Shown here: positions 9,287 through 18,029 of the stretch, in pieces
How the letters are laid out: each line of letters opens with the position of its first letter
Position numbering within the stretch: the stretch's first letter is position 1
NCBI RefSeq assembly: GCF_019823105.1
Contig: NZ_CP081958.1
Location: 2,046,001 to 2,110,000, forward strand
Source of the DNA: Halobaculum magnesiiphilum
GTDB lineage: Archaea > Halobacteriota > Halobacteria > Halobacteriales > Haloferacaceae
Length of the DNA stretch: 64,000 bases
Reading direction: 5' to 3'
The notes under the pieces: model-generated
Told to the model about the DNA's origin: nothing
What the model saw: the letters and a program-made list of their open reading frames with translations, nothing else
Databases searched by the model: none
Program-made: the position numbers and the translations under genes

Positions 9287-9294
9287 TGTGGTTA
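9287..9294. repeat. Left target-site duplication
   Basis: TGTGGTTA, identical to the right copy. Joining the two flanks rebuilds the uninterrupted sequence before tnpB (TTTCACTGTGGTTAGACTAA). Confidence 0.95.
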
Positions 9295-10363
9295 GAGGGT
9301 GTCATAGAAGAGTTCTCACACCGTGATGATCGTACTTCCTGGATTGTCTCCGCGTTCGTAGTTGGTGATAGCGACGACGAGGCGAAGGCACAGGGCAAGA
9401 AACACCTGCGCCCGTGCGTGGACGCGGCCTCGGGCGTGCGTTCGCCCGAGGCCGCAGTCCTTCACTGAGTCGTTGGTTCGTTCGACTCCAGTACGGCGGT
9501 TGTACGTCTCATCCAACGTGGACTGCTTCAGCTGAACGTCCTCGCTGTGTTGTTCGATCCGGTCTTCGACCCTGTATTCGATGTCTTTTGGGTCGTCGGT
9601 GTTTCGTGCGTTGTACGGAGCGACTGGCACGACCCCTGCGGCCAGCAGGTGGTCGTGCCAGTCGAGCGTGTCGTAGGCGCTGTCACCGACCATCCAGATC
9701 GGCTTGGCGACGGCGAGCGCGTCACGTGTGACGCGTATCGCCGTCTCCTCTGGTGCTTGCTTACTCTCTGTGAACTCGGCTGCGATCGGGATCTTTTGCC
9801 CGGTCGAGACGATCGTGCAACCGTAGCCGTAGTAGTACTCGTCGTCGGTTGGATCGTAGCACTTCGATGCATCTTGATCGGCGGGCATCGTCCTCACGTC
9901 AGTTGAATCGATACAGTAGGTCAAATCGAGCAGGCCGCGGCGGGCGGCCTGCTCGACGAGGTGGTCGAACACCTCCTCACCGACGTGTTCGAGGTCGGTG
10001 AGAAAGCGATCGACCGTGTCTCTCGACGGCGGTCGATCGAAGCCACAGCTCAGCCAGACGACTGTGTTTCGAAGCTCTCGTTCAACGGGACGAATGCCGT
10101 AGATGTCCTTGTAGTAGCAGTGGAGAAAGCCACGCATCATCTCTGGTGGTTCGTGGTCTCGTGTTCGCCCCGTCTTCGCCGGGGCGAACACATCGAATTC
10201 TTCGAGAAACTCGAAGGAAAGGTGCTCAAACAACGCTAGCGTCTCGGTCTCCACGACATTGAAGAACGAGTCTACCGAAGGATCATCTTGCAGGGTCGCT
10301 GAACTCATTCCACCTCAGCGTTCACCCTGCTCTTTGGTGTGTTACTCGTTCTATGACACCCTC
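9295..10363. mobile_element. Complete 1069-bp IS (IS4/IS5-type DDE) with 8-bp target duplication
   Basis: Bounded by perfect 15-bp inverted repeats, GAGGGTGTCATAGAA at 9295-9309 and its complement at 10349-10363. The flanks 9287-9294 and 10364-10371 are both TGTGGTTA, an 8-bp target duplication, which proves insertion as a unit and little change since. It contains a single transposase gene on the minus strand. G+C is clearly lower than in the housekeeping genes. It landed a few base pairs before the TATA-like box of tnpB. Confidence 0.97.
9316..10308 (-). CDS. DDE transposase, IS4/IS5 superfamily
   Basis: 330 residues, intact, starting MSSATLQDDPSVDSFFNVVE. The catalytic triad is visible: first Asp in CIDSTDVRTM, second in VGDSAYDTLD, Glu in the YREK motif YNRRTGVERTNDSVK (Y-x2-R-x3-E-x6-K), which places it in the IS4/IS5 group. 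It fills nearly the whole IS, ending 21 nt inside the left terminus. No frameshift or stop, so the element could still be active. Subgroup not determined. Confidence 0.93.
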   Translation of the reverse strand: MSSATLQDDPSVDSFFNVVETETLALFEHLSFEFLEEFDVFAPAKTGRTRDHEPPEMMRGFLHCYYKDIYGIRPVERELRNTVVWLSCGFDRPPSRDTVDRFLTDLEHVGEEVFDHLVEQAARRGLLDLTYCIDSTDVRTMPADQDASKCYDPTDDEYYYGYGCTIVSTGQKIPIAAEFTESKQAPEETAIRVTRDALAVAKPIWMVGDSAYDTLDWHDHLLAAGVVPVAPYNARNTDDPKDIEYRVEDRIEQHSEDVQLKQSTLDETYNRRTGVERTNDSVKDCGLGRTHARGRVHARAQVFLALCLRLVVAITNYERGDNPGSTIITV

Positions 10364-10371
10364 TGTGGTTA
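10364..10371. repeat. Right target-site duplication
   Basis: TGTGGTTA, identical to the left copy at 9287-9294. It abuts the CTAAATA box that precedes tnpB. Confidence 0.95.
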
Positions 10372-10373
10372 GA

Positions 10374-10380
10374 CTAAATA
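10374..10380 (+). promoter_or_regulatory. TATA-like box of tnpB, adjacent to the IS
   Basis: CTAAATA, about 35-40 nt before the tnpB ATG and only 3 nt after the right target duplication. The IS left the box intact but replaced everything upstream of the duplicated 8 bp. Confidence 0.5.
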
Positions 10381-10414
10381 CATACACACCGCCGACCTAC
10401 TGGGTATCGCGGTG

Positions 10415-11689
10415 ATGGAATCACAGGCACTCGTCAAAACGCTGGACTTCCAGCTCGATATCGAGAGCGACAACGAGGGTCTGTTACACGATGCTACTCA
10501 CGAGTCGCGAACAGCGTACAACGAGACTATTCGACTCGCAAAAGCCGGTATCGATCGGAGAGAGATCCCGGATCGGGTTGCCGATGGTGTCGATCTTGTA
10601 AAGAACACTACACAGCGTATCGTCGCAAAAGCGCTCACCGCGATGGATAGCTTCCACGAGCACGACGACATCGGTCTCCCGAGCCACACCAAATCTGGTC
10701 CATATCCGCTCCGTGCCAACTACGGCGAGGGATACACTCTCTCAACGACTGGCACAGGAGACGTTGCATTTCGGATCAGCGCGAAACCGTACAAACACGT
10801 CATCGGTTTCCTCGACGGTAGCGAGGTGCACCTCGATATACTGAAAACCGCACTCTCAGACGACTGTTGGAGCATCGGGACAGCGGAAGCGATGTTCCAC
10901 GACGGTACCCCGGAACTACACGTTACCGTCACCAACACGGAACAGCAAGTTCGGGACAAGCAGAGCTCACGAACCGTCGTTGGAGTCGACGTGAACGAAG
11001 ACAATGTCGCTCTCACGGCTGTCTCGAAAAACGGTGTTGATGACACGGTGATCATCGACTTCCCCGAGATCAAATTCGAGCGTCACCGCTACTTCACCAT
11101 GCGCAAGCGAATCCAGAAAGCGGGGAAGTGGAGTATGCACGACACATTGACGGGACGTGAGGAACGGTTCGTCCGGGACCGACTCCACAAGATCAGCCGA
11201 TCTGTCGTCGAGTGGGCCACCCGATTGGAAAATCCGTGCATCGTCTTTGAAGACCTCAAAGAGATGCCCGACCGGATCGATTACGGAGCGCGCATGAATC
11301 GTCGCCTGCATCGACTACCGTTCCGTGCGTTGCAGTCCTTCATGTCGTACAAGGCGGCGTTCAAAAATATACCGACAGTCTGGATCGATCCGGCGTACAC
11401 GAGTCAGCGGTGTGCATTGTGTGGTCACATCGAACGTACGAACCGTAACAGGAAGCGGTTCAAGTGTCGCTCGTGTGGACGACAGGATCACGCCGATCGG
11501 AATGCAAGCGTCAATATCGCGTTGAAAGAAGTCAAACAAGGCCAATCTTGGAATGTGCCCGCTCTCAACAGCCTTCCACAGGTTCGGAAGGTGCGACGGC
11601 CGGCATCGGGGGCCGTGGACGCCCCGTCCGTGACCCACCCTCTCGCCCGAGGTCATCAGACCGACGGTAGCGTGGGAGTTTCAGACTAA
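10415..11689 (+). CDS. tnpB: TnpB RNA-guided nuclease of an IS1341-type element
   Basis: 424 residues counted from the ATG at 10415 (a GTG is one codon earlier). All RuvC-like catalytic residues are present: Asp192 in GVDVNED, Glu279 in VFEDLKE, Asp361 in DHADRNAS. The zinc site is C333-x2-C336 and C351-x2-C354. TnpB proteins are omegaRNA-guided DNA endonucleases of IS200/IS605 elements; the omegaRNA normally overlaps the 3' end of the gene. No TnpA lies nearby, so this is a TnpB-only unit. Codon use is less G+C-rich than in neighbours, a sign of transfer. Confidence 0.94.
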   Translation: MESQALVKTLDFQLDIESDNEGLLHDATHESRTAYNETIRLAKAGIDRREIPDRVADGVDLVKNTTQRIVAKALTAMDSFHEHDDIGLPSHTKSGPYPLRANYGEGYTLSTTGTGDVAFRISAKPYKHVIGFLDGSEVHLDILKTALSDDCWSIGTAEAMFHDGTPELHVTVTNTEQQVRDKQSSRTVVGVDVNEDNVALTAVSKNGVDDTVIIDFPEIKFERHRYFTMRKRIQKAGKWSMHDTLTGREERFVRDRLHKISRSVVEWATRLENPCIVFEDLKEMPDRIDYGARMNRRLHRLPFRALQSFMSYKAAFKNIPTVWIDPAYTSQRCALCGHIERTNRNRKRFKCRSCGRQDHADRNASVNIALKEVKQGQSWNVPALNSLPQVRKVRRPASGAVDAPSVTHPLARGHQTDGSVGVSD

Positions 11690-11726
11690 TCCACGGGAAG
11701 CTTCGGGCGTCAGCCCGGGGCAGTTC
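11560..11726 (+). ncRNA. Probable omegaRNA scaffold region at the tnpB 3' end
   Basis: Placed by family knowledge: omegaRNAs start within the last part of tnpB and run to the element's right end, with the guide continuing into flanking DNA. Directly visible are the post-stop hairpin CGGGC-GTCA-GCCCG at 11704-11717 and the terminal CAGTTCAC resembling IS605-type right ends. The upstream limit is approximate. Confidence 0.45.
11704..11717 (+). repeat. Right-end hairpin of the TnpB element
   Basis: Inverted repeat CGGGC/GCCCG with a 4-nt loop, 15 nt after the tnpB stop, followed by CAGTTCAC. Short subterminal hairpins of this kind are recognised by TnpA in IS200/IS605 elements and form the end of the omegaRNA scaffold. 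Confidence 0.55.
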
Positions 11727-11737
11727 ACCTCCCGCTA
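11727..11737 (+). repeat. 11-bp copy of the tRNA-Met 3' end
   Basis: ACCTCCCGCTA is identical to positions 9166-9176, the last 11 nt of the initiator tRNA, including the discriminator base. A shorter match, AGTTC, precedes both copies. It sits exactly at the right edge of the TnpB element, in direct orientation 2.56 kb from the tRNA. Either a remnant attachment site of an element integrated at the tRNA or a chance match; 11 bp is short. Confidence 0.5.
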
Positions 11738-11878
11738 TGTTCGACCGACCGCTATCTCGAGTCCCGAGGAACCCAGACGGCTCCGGGATACATCGGTCGA
11801 TCGCACCGACGGAAACCTGACTGACACGATTTCCGACCAACCGACGTTGTTTTCACACACCTGCCGCAACCCGGTGCC

Positions 11879-12331
11879 ATGACTGGGGGTGACGAGGTCG
11901 TCTCGTTCGACGTCGACGCCGCGACGGCTGCGATTCGGAACGCGCTCGGCGACGGCTCCGACCTCCACGTCGTCGCGGCGTTCACACCGGACGCGTACGA
12001 GATCGCCTACTGCGACGAGTTCACGCGGTCGTTCTACGCCGACGACGAGGAGATGGCGGGGCACTTCGACCGGATCCACCGCTACGCGGGGATCGACTTC
12101 TCGGAGATCGGGCTGTTCGTCGACGAACTGTTCCCCGTCGCCGGCGGCGTCGAGTACGTCGCGACCGGGATGGATCACCTCACGGTCGTCCGCGTGTACA
12201 CCGACAGCGAGGGCCTGCTGCTCACGCTCGATCCCGACGCCGACGTGACGGCGGCCGTCGAGGCGGTCCGCGACGCGATCGGTCCGGATCTGGGCGCCAC
12301 GGGCGACGCGCTCTCGTCGTCGGACGGCTGA
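11879..12331 (+). CDS. Haloarchaeal hypothetical protein
   Basis: 150-residue acidic soluble protein starting MTGGDEVVSFDVDAATAAIR. No membrane segment, no metal-binding cluster and no family I can name with assurance. Secondary-structure-like alternation (HVVAAFTPDAYEIAYCDEFT, VEYVATGMDHLTVVRVY) suggests a compact alpha/beta domain. G+C and codon use return to chromosomal norm here, so it is outside the mobile island. Convergent with the Rieske gene. Confidence 0.7.
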   Translation: MTGGDEVVSFDVDAATAAIRNALGDGSDLHVVAAFTPDAYEIAYCDEFTRSFYADDEEMAGHFDRIHRYAGIDFSEIGLFVDELFPVAGGVEYVATGMDHLTVVRVYTDSEGLLLTLDPDADVTAAVEAVRDAIGPDLGATGDALSSSDG

Positions 12332-12361
12332 GGAGGTCGTTCGCCCGCTCCGGGCGACGGA

Positions 12362-12787
12362 TCAGTTCCCGGTGAAGTCGATCCGGCTGTCGCCGCCGTC
12401 GCCCCCGTCGACGCCGCTGGGCCCGAGGTGCTCGAGGGCGTACTCCTCGTCATTGAGGTACATACCGCCGTCGGCGACGGTCACGTCCACCGACTCCATC
12501 ACCGAGCCCTCGCAGGGGCCGAAGTCGCAGACGCCGGTGTCGAGCTGGAACGTGGCACCGTGTTTCCGACACCACACCTCGCCGTTCGTGACGCGGGCGC
12601 CGTCGCCCTTGTCGAGGCGCACGTCCGTCCAGTGCTGGCAGTAATTGCGATACGCGACGACCGTCCCGTCCGACAGGCGGGTGCAGAACGCCTCCGCGAG
12701 TTCCCCGTCGGCGTCGCGGACGGTGAACAACAACGTCTCGCCCTCGTGCACGTCGCCGGCGTCGGCGACGCGCGCGTCCTCGTCCAT
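12362..12787 (-). CDS. Rieske [2Fe-2S] domain protein
   Basis: 141-residue soluble protein with the two Rieske ligand pairs: C-x-H in YCQHW and C-x2-H in CRKHGA, with a following CDFGPCEG segment near the end of the domain. Such stand-alone ferredoxin-like proteins shuttle electrons to oxygenases or reductases; the partner is not visible. The last 20 residues are Gly/Asp-rich. Lies 35 nt downstream of the class IV aminotransferase on the same strand, possibly co-transcribed. Confidence 0.9.
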   Translation of the reverse strand: MDEDARVADAGDVHEGETLLFTVRDADGELAEAFCTRLSDGTVVAYRNYCQHWTDVRLDKGDGARVTNGEVWCRKHGATFQLDTGVCDFGPCEGSVMESVDVTVADGGMYLNDEEYALEHLGPSGVDGGDGGDSRIDFTGN

Positions 12788-12822
12788 GCCCGCCGGGAGG
12801 ACGGGCGGACTTGTATGCCTCC

Positions 12823-13971
12823 CTATTCCGGCGCGTGGTCCGCGTCGCCGCCGCCGCTGTCGCCGTCGATGTCGCCGCCGCCGTGGCCGCCGATGTCGGC
12901 TCCGTCAACACCGGGGTCGTCCTCCGGGTCGTCCCCGTAACACTCCGCCTCCACGCGTTCGTCGTACAGTCTCGACAGCAGCGTCGTCACCGGTCCTCCG
13001 AGGGACGAGGTCACTCGTGCCTCCGAATCTACCGATTCGGAGACGCCGCCGATATCCACGCCGTCGTACGTTCCGACCGGGCGGATCTCGCGGATCGAGG
13101 AGGCGATGAACGCCTCGTCGGCGCCGCGAACGTCGTCGGGTGTGTACGCGCCCTCCTCGATCGGGAACCCTTCCTCGCGGGCGATGTCGAGTACCTCCGC
13201 GCGGGTGACGCCGGGGAGCACCGGCCCGTCCAGCGAGGGAGTGCGGATCGCGTCGTCGGCGACGAAGAAGAGGTTCGCCGTCGCACATTCGGCGACGCGA
13301 CCGTCGTCGTCGAGCATGACGGCCTCGTCGGCGCCGGTGACGCGCGTCTCGACGCGGGCGAGGACGTTGTTGAGGTAGTTGTGCGTCTTCGCCTCGCTGG
13401 GGATCGCCCGGTCGGACACCCGTCTGGTCTTCACCGTCTGGAGCGTCGCCGGACCGTCCCAGACGGACTCGCCGCCTGCGTCGGGGCTGCCGCCCCGCGG
13501 AAGCGGCTTCACCAGGACGACGACCGTGGGATCCGTCCGGTCGGCCGCGGGCGGCGCGAACCCCGCGGCCTCCCCGCGCGTCACCGACAGACGAACGTAC
13601 GCGTCCGCGAGGTCGTTCGCGCGGAGGGTGTCCCGAACGCGGGCCTCCAGATCCAGCGCCGACAGCCCCATCTCGTCGGCCGGCATCCCCAGCGCGTCGA
13701 GGCTGTCGAACAGGCGCTCGACGTGGGCGTCCCACCGCCAGAGCGTCCCGCCGTACGCCCGGACCGTCTCGAAGGCCGCGTCGCCGTACTGGAACCCGCG
13801 GTCCGTCACCGACACCGACGCCTCGTTCGCGGGCACGAGGTCGCCGGCGACGTGGTAGACGAGGTCGTCGTGGTCGTCGCGGTCGTTGTCGCCGCCGTTG
13901 CCGCCGGCCGCCGCGTCGGCATCGCGGTCGCCCGCGTCCGCGCCGGTCGGCGCCGGTCCGTCGTCGCTCAT
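12823..13971 (-). CDS. pabC: Class IV aminotransferase / aminodeoxychorismate lyase-like
   Basis: 382-residue fold-type IV PLP enzyme. Family marks are SVTDRGFQYGDAAFETVRAY, SEAKTHNYLNNVLA (the Lys is the likely PLP ligand) and ECATANLFFV. The start at 13971 overlaps the amidotransferase stop (ATGA). Beside a chorismate-utilising synthase pair the natural reading is PabC, forming p-aminobenzoate and pyruvate from aminodeoxychorismate, but branched-chain or D-amino acid transaminases share the fold. Acidic, disordered tails of about 35 residues flank the domain. Confidence 0.8.
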   Translation of the reverse strand: MSDDGPAPTGADAGDRDADAAAGGNGGDNDRDDHDDLVYHVAGDLVPANEASVSVTDRGFQYGDAAFETVRAYGGTLWRWDAHVERLFDSLDALGMPADEMGLSALDLEARVRDTLRANDLADAYVRLSVTRGEAAGFAPPAADRTDPTVVVLVKPLPRGGSPDAGGESVWDGPATLQTVKTRRVSDRAIPSEAKTHNYLNNVLARVETRVTGADEAVMLDDDGRVAECATANLFFVADDAIRTPSLDGPVLPGVTRAEVLDIAREEGFPIEEGAYTPDDVRGADEAFIASSIREIRPVGTYDGVDIGGVSESVDSEARVTSSLGGPVTTLLSRLYDERVEAECYGDDPEDDPGVDGADIGGHGGGDIDGDSGGGDADHAPE

Positions 13972-14558
13972 TCGATCCCACCTCGGTCGCAGATCCCGAG
14001 GAAGTTGCGGATCATCGCCTTCCCGTCGGGCGTGAGGATGCTCTCGGGGTGGAACTGCACGCCGACGTGGGGCCGGTCCGCGTGGCGCACGCCCATCACC
14101 ACCTCGCGCTCGTCGTCCGTCCAGGCGGTCTCGACCAGCTCCGGCGGGATCGCGTCGTGTTCGACGCACAGCGAGTGGTACCTGCCGACCGCGACGCGGT
14201 CGGGGAGGTCGCCGAACACGCCGCGGCCGTCGTGGCGCACGTCCGAGGGCTTCCCGTGGACGACCTCGGGGGCGAGCGTGACCGCGGCGCCGTTGGCGGC
14301 ACACAGCGCCTGGTGGCCCAGACAGACGCCCAGCGTCGGGTACGCGAGCTCACGGAACACCGGGATCGAGACGCCGGCCTCCTCGGGGGTTCCGGGGCCT
14401 GGGGAGACGACGATCCCGTCCGGGTCGAGGGCGCGAATGTCGCCGACGCCGACGCGGTCGTTGCGCCGGACGAGCACCTCGTCGGCCAGCTCGCCGACGT
14501 ACTGGACGAGGTTGTACGCGAACGAGTCGTAGTTGTCGACGACGAGGACGCGGGTCAT
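13968..14558 (-). CDS. pabA: Glutamine amidotransferase subunit, TrpG/PabA type
   Basis: Class I amidotransferase of 196 residues that hydrolyses glutamine and channels ammonia to the large subunit. The nucleophile Cys is in GVCLGHQAL, the His-x-Glu pair in QFHPESI, and the oxyanion region is SPGPGTPEE. Its start overlaps the large-subunit stop and its stop overlaps the aminotransferase start, so all three are translationally coupled. PabA and TrpG cannot be separated by sequence; some organisms use one for both. Confidence 0.88.
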   Translation of the reverse strand: MTRVLVVDNYDSFAYNLVQYVGELADEVLVRRNDRVGVGDIRALDPDGIVVSPGPGTPEEAGVSIPVFRELAYPTLGVCLGHQALCAANGAAVTLAPEVVHGKPSDVRHDGRGVFGDLPDRVAVGRYHSLCVEHDAIPPELVETAWTDDEREVVMGVRHADRPHVGVQFHPESILTPDGKAMIRNFLGICDRGGIE

Positions 14559-16252
14559 TCGTCCACCCCCGTGCCCGGTTCGTCCGCGCTGCGCCCTCCC
14601 TCGCTCGCCCCGTCACTCTCTCCCTCGACCGTCATGTCCGCATCGAGCGCGTCGTCCACGGACCTGACGAGCGCGCGGGCCTTCGCCAGCGTTTCCTCGT
14701 ACTCGGCCTCGGGGTCGGAATCGTGGACGATGCCCGCGCCCACCCGGAGGTGATACCGGTCGGCAGTGCGCACGAGCGTCCGGATGACGATGTTGGCGAC
14801 GAGGCGGCCGTCGAAGCCGGCGGCGAACATCGCCCCCGTGTACGGTCCCCGGCGGGTGCCCTCCAGCGCGTCGATGATCGCCATCGTCTTCGGCTTCGGC
14901 GCGCCGGTGATGGTGCCGCCGGGGAACACCGCCGCGAGCGTGTCCGCCAGCGAGCGGTCGGCGCGCTCTGTCCCCTCGACCAGCGAGACGAGGTGCATCA
15001 CCTCCGAGTAGCGGTCGACCCGGCGGTACTCCGGCACCGAGACGCTGCCGTACTCGCTGACCTTCCCGAGGTCGTTGCGCTCGAGGTCGACCAGCATCGC
15101 GTGTTCCGCGCGCTCCTTCTCGTCGCCCGCGAGTTCGGCCTCCAGCGCGTCGTCGGCCTCCGGGTCGTCGCCGCGGGGCCGGGTGCCGGCGATGGGCTCC
15201 GTTTCGAGTCGAGCCCCCCCGGCGCCCCCGTCGTCACTGCTGTCTCCGACAGGGTCGTCGTCGGCCGGCTCCCGGCGGAGGAGGAGTTCGGGGCTGGCGC
15301 TCACGAGGTCGACGCCGGGGAACTCCACCAATCCGGAGTAGGGGGCTGGGTTGCGCGCCCGCAGCGCCGCGTAGGCGGTGACGGGGTGCACCGCCGCCGG
15401 CGCCGCCAGGCGCTGGCTCACGTTCGCCTGGAAGGTGTCGCCCGCGCGGATCGACTCCCTGACCCGGCGGACGCAGTCGGCGTACGCCGCGCGGCCGCAG
15501 TCGCTCTCGAAGGTCGCCGACGCCGATGCCCGCGCGGCGTCGTCGCCGTCGGGCGGCCCGGACTCGTCGCCGTCGGGGGCCGCGGCACCGTCGTCGTCGG
15601 TGGCGGGCGCGGAGCCGACCTCTGGGTCGCCGTCGCGTATCCGGCCGATCAGGTCGCCGCCGGCGGCGACGCCGGCGTCGTAGGCTGCGTCGGCGTCCGC
15701 GTGCTCCGCGAGTCGGGGACAGGACGTGACCCGGAGTGTCGTCTCCCCGTCCCCCCGCGGCTCCTCCCACGACGCGAGGGTCCCGTACACGGCCGCCTGG
15801 AGGCGGGGCAGGCCGCGGTCGTCGACCGCGCCGTCCTCGGGGAACGACTCCAACTCGCGGGCGACGTCGTACGAGAGCCAGCCGAAGGCGCCACACGGGT
15901 ACGGCACCTCGCAGTCGCCGCGGACGAGCCTCCCGGCGTCGAGCAGCCCCGAGAGCGCCGACAGCGTCGGCGACGGGGCGGCGTAGTCGCCGTGGCCCGG
16001 GTGGTCGGGGTCGCGGACGACCGCCTCGGGACCGACCGTCAGCGTCTCCGCGGGGTCGACGCCGAAGTGTCCCCAACCGGATTGGCCGCCCGTCGTCTCG
16101 TAGAATATCCCGGGCCGGCCGCCGCGTCGCGCGCGGCGGTAGGCGTCGAAGGGGTCCGCGACCGCGACCCGGCACTCGACGGGGATCCGGGCGTCGGCGG
16201 GGGCGTCGGCCGCGAGCCGTCGGAACCGCTCGCGGTCCGTGACCGTCTCCAT
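14555..16252 (-). CDS. pabB: Chorismate-utilising synthase large subunit, PabB/TrpE family
   Basis: 565 residues. C-terminal chorismate-binding domain with [39 protein letters not shown] and GPYTGAMFA. The context (PabA, class IV aminotransferase) argues for aminodeoxychorismate synthase, yet the active-site motif is PIAGTRPRG; Ala at this place is typical of anthranilate synthase while many PabB have Lys (PIKGT). Two acidic low-complexity insertions interrupt the protein (around [17 protein letters not shown] and [14 protein letters not shown]). Either assignment is possible. Confidence 0.85.
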   Translation of the reverse strand: METVTDRERFRRLAADAPADARIPVECRVAVADPFDAYRRARRGGRPGIFYETTGGQSGWGHFGVDPAETLTVGPEAVVRDPDHPGHGDYAAPSPTLSALSGLLDAGRLVRGDCEVPYPCGAFGWLSYDVARELESFPEDGAVDDRGLPRLQAAVYGTLASWEEPRGDGETTLRVTSCPRLAEHADADAAYDAGVAAGGDLIGRIRDGDPEVGSAPATDDDGAAAPDGDESGPPDGDDAARASASATFESDCGRAAYADCVRRVRESIRAGDTFQANVSQRLAAPAAVHPVTAYAALRARNPAPYSGLVEFPGVDLVSASPELLLRREPADDDPVGDSSDDGGAGGARLETEPIAGTRPRGDDPEADDALEAELAGDEKERAEHAMLVDLERNDLGKVSEYGSVSVPEYRRVDRYSEVMHLVSLVEGTERADRSLADTLAAVFPGGTITGAPKPKTMAIIDALEGTRRGPYTGAMFAAGFDGRLVANIVIRTLVRTADRYHLRVGAGIVHDSDPEAEYEETLAKARALVRSVDDALDADMTVEGESDGASEGGRSADEPGTGVDE

Positions 16253-16326
16253 GGGTGACCGTGTCGCGGCAGCGAAAAAGCGGGTTCGGTTCGGCCCGGC
16301 ACGATCGCCGGGGTTCGCGCGGGTCG

Positions 16327-17109
16327 CTACGCCTCGAACTCGGCCGCGCGGTCGATCCAGCGCCCGACGCGCTTCTCGGAAACGCTGGTCCGGTCCGCGA
16401 CCGCCTCGGCGTCGGCGGCCGCCAGGTCCGCCACCGTCTCGATCCCGATCTCTTCGAGGCGTTCAGCGTACGCGGGACCGATCCCCTTGACCTGGTCGAC
16501 CGGAACGTCGGCGGTATCGGCGGCGGCTCCGTCGTCCTCGTCGCCGGCGTCGGTCGCTTCGTCGTCGGCGTCGGGCTCGATATCGTCCACGTCGGTCGTA
16601 ACGTCCTCGGATTCGGGGCCGGCGGCCTCGGCGGGCTCGGCCTTCGCGGCCGCCTCGTCCGTGGCCTCCGCCTCGTCGACCAGCGAGTCCGTGGAGGCGG
16701 CGGCGTCGGTGTCCGTGGCGACGGGTTCGTCGTCGTCCTCGCCCGTCTCGTCCGCCTCCGCGACGTCGTCGTCATCCTCGTCGACTTCCTCGCCGGCGTC
16801 TCCGTCGACTTCCTCGTCGACCGACTCCGTGGCGGGGCTCGCGGCGGCCTCCGCGGGTTCGGCGGCGCCCTCGTCGTCGGCGTCGACGGTCGACCCGGTC
16901 GAGGCGGCGGCGTCCGCGTCCTCGTCGACTTCGCTGCCGTCGACGCCCCCAGCGTCGTCGTCCTCGTCGGTCCCTTTGACGGCGTCCTCGCTCGTCGTCT
17001 CCGGCTCGTCGCGCTCGCGTTCCACCGTCACCGACGTCTCGGTCGCCCGACCGCCCGACTGATCGCCTCCGATGCCAAGCAGTCGCTTGATCTGCTGAAG
17101 GAGTCCCAT
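16327..17109 (-). CDS. Helix-hairpin-helix protein with long acidic linker
   Basis: 260 residues. It opens with an amphipathic [15 protein letters not shown], continues with about 170 residues made almost only of Asp, Glu, Ala, Thr and Ser, and ends with a helix-hairpin-helix pair ([16 protein letters not shown], then [20 protein letters not shown]). HhH units bind DNA without sequence preference or join proteins. The acidic part is probably disordered. It has its own strong promoter-like box, and lies between aroE and pabB on the same strand. Function unknown. Confidence 0.75.
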   Translation of the reverse strand: MGLLQQIKRLLGIGGDQSGGRATETSVTVERERDEPETTSEDAVKGTDEDDDAGGVDGSEVDEDADAAASTGSTVDADDEGAAEPAEAAASPATESVDEEVDGDAGEEVDEDDDDVAEADETGEDDDEPVATDTDAAASTDSLVDEAEATDEAAAKAEPAEAAGPESEDVTTDVDDIEPDADDEATDAGDEDDGAAADTADVPVDQVKGIGPAYAERLEEIGIETVADLAAADAEAVADRTSVSEKRVGRWIDRAAEFEA

Positions 17110-17130
17110 TTGGCGGACCCACGCCGTCCC

Positions 17131-17140
17131 TTTTTAAAAA
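17131..17140 (-). promoter_or_regulatory. TATA box of the HhH gene
   Basis: TTTTTAAAAA, self-complementary, 22-31 nt before the ATG (17109). Very strong archaeal TATA match, indicating a separate promoter downstream of aroE. Confidence 0.65.
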
Positions 17141-17192
17141 TCCAGCGCCGATCGCCGGGAAAACACCGGGCAGGAGCGGTGACGACGCGGTG

Positions 17193-18029
17193 TCACCGCA
17201 GTTCCGCACGCAGCGCCTCGTTCATCACGTCCACCGGCGCCTCCTCGCCGGTCCAGCGCTCGAACGCCTCGACCCCCTGGTACAGCAGCATCCACGCGCC
17301 GTCGACCGTCGTCGCGCCGGCGTCGGCCGCCTCCCGCAACAGGCGCGTCTCCAGGGGGGCGTACACCGCATCGAGCACGGCCAGCCCGTCGTGCAAGTAC
17401 GTGGCGGGAACGGGGGTCACGTCGGACTCCATCCCGACGGTCGTCGCGTTCACCAGCAGGTCCGCGTCCGGAACGCGCTCGGCCAGCGAGTCGAGCCCGC
17501 CCGCGGAGACGGCCGTCGGCGTGTCCGGGTCGTCCGCAAGCGCCGAACGAACCTCCGCCGCGAGCGACTCCGCGCGTTCGGCGGTGCGGTTCGCGATGTG
17601 GAGCGACGCTGCTCCCTCGGCGAGCGCGAACGCGGCCGCCCGTCCGGCGCCGCCGGCCCCGACGACGACGGCGGCGGCGCCGTCGCGCTCGACGCCGTGG
17701 TGGTCGAACGCCCGGCGGACGCCGGCCACGTCGGTGTTGTACCCACGCGGCGGGTCGCTCCGGAAGTCGACCGTGTTCACCGCGCCGACCTCGGCCGCGA
17801 GGTCGTCCGGCTCGACCGCCTCCAGCACGTCCCGCTTGAACGGCACCGTCACGTTCAGTCCCGCGACATCGAGCGTCGCCGCCGCGTCGACGGCGGCGGC
17901 GCCGTCGTCGGCGTCCGGCTCGAAGGTGACGTAGCGGGCGTCCATCCCGAGCGCGTCGTACGCCGCCTCGTGCATCGGCGGCGACAGCGAGTGCCCGACC
18001 GGGTTCCCGATGAGTCCGTACACGTCCAT
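17193..18029 (-). CDS. aroE: Shikimate dehydrogenase
   Basis: 278-residue NADPH-dependent enzyme reducing 3-dehydroshikimate to shikimate. Substrate-binding N-terminal motifs [20 protein letters not shown] and GAVNTV, then the nucleotide-binding [13 protein letters not shown], and the C-terminal [12 protein letters not shown] are all present. Start ATG at 18029 gives the normal length. First gene of the same-strand run leading to the chorismate-utilising enzymes, so the cluster follows pathway order with the HhH gene inserted. Confidence 0.95.
   Translation of the reverse strand: MDVYGLIGNPVGHSLSPPMHEAAYDALGMDARYVTFEPDADDGAAAVDAAATLDVAGLNVTVPFKRDVLEAVEPDDLAAEVGAVNTVDFRSDPPRGYNTDVAGVRRAFDHHGVERDGAAAVVVGAGGAGRAAAFALAEGAASLHIANRTAERAESLAAEVRSALADDPDTPTAVSAGGLDSLAERVPDADLLVNATTVGMESDVTPVPATYLHDGLAVLDAVYAPLETRLLREAADAGATTVDGAWMLLYQGVEAFERWTGEEAPVDVMNEALRAELR

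Noticed and set aside
9177-11740. Provirus or integrative plasmid at the tRNA
   Set aside because: Only an IS and a TnpB element are present; no integrase, replication or structural gene. At most a remnant attachment site.
13000-13060. Frameshift in the class IV aminotransferase tail
   Set aside because: The acidic C-terminal tail is open to a normal stop and the domain itself is intact; disordered acidic tails are common in this genome.
12811-14532. 573-codon plus-strand frame opposite the aminotransferase and amidotransferase
   Set aside because: Low-complexity Arg/Val/Gly sequence without motifs; both minus-strand genes have complete catalytic residues and 4-bp overlaps.
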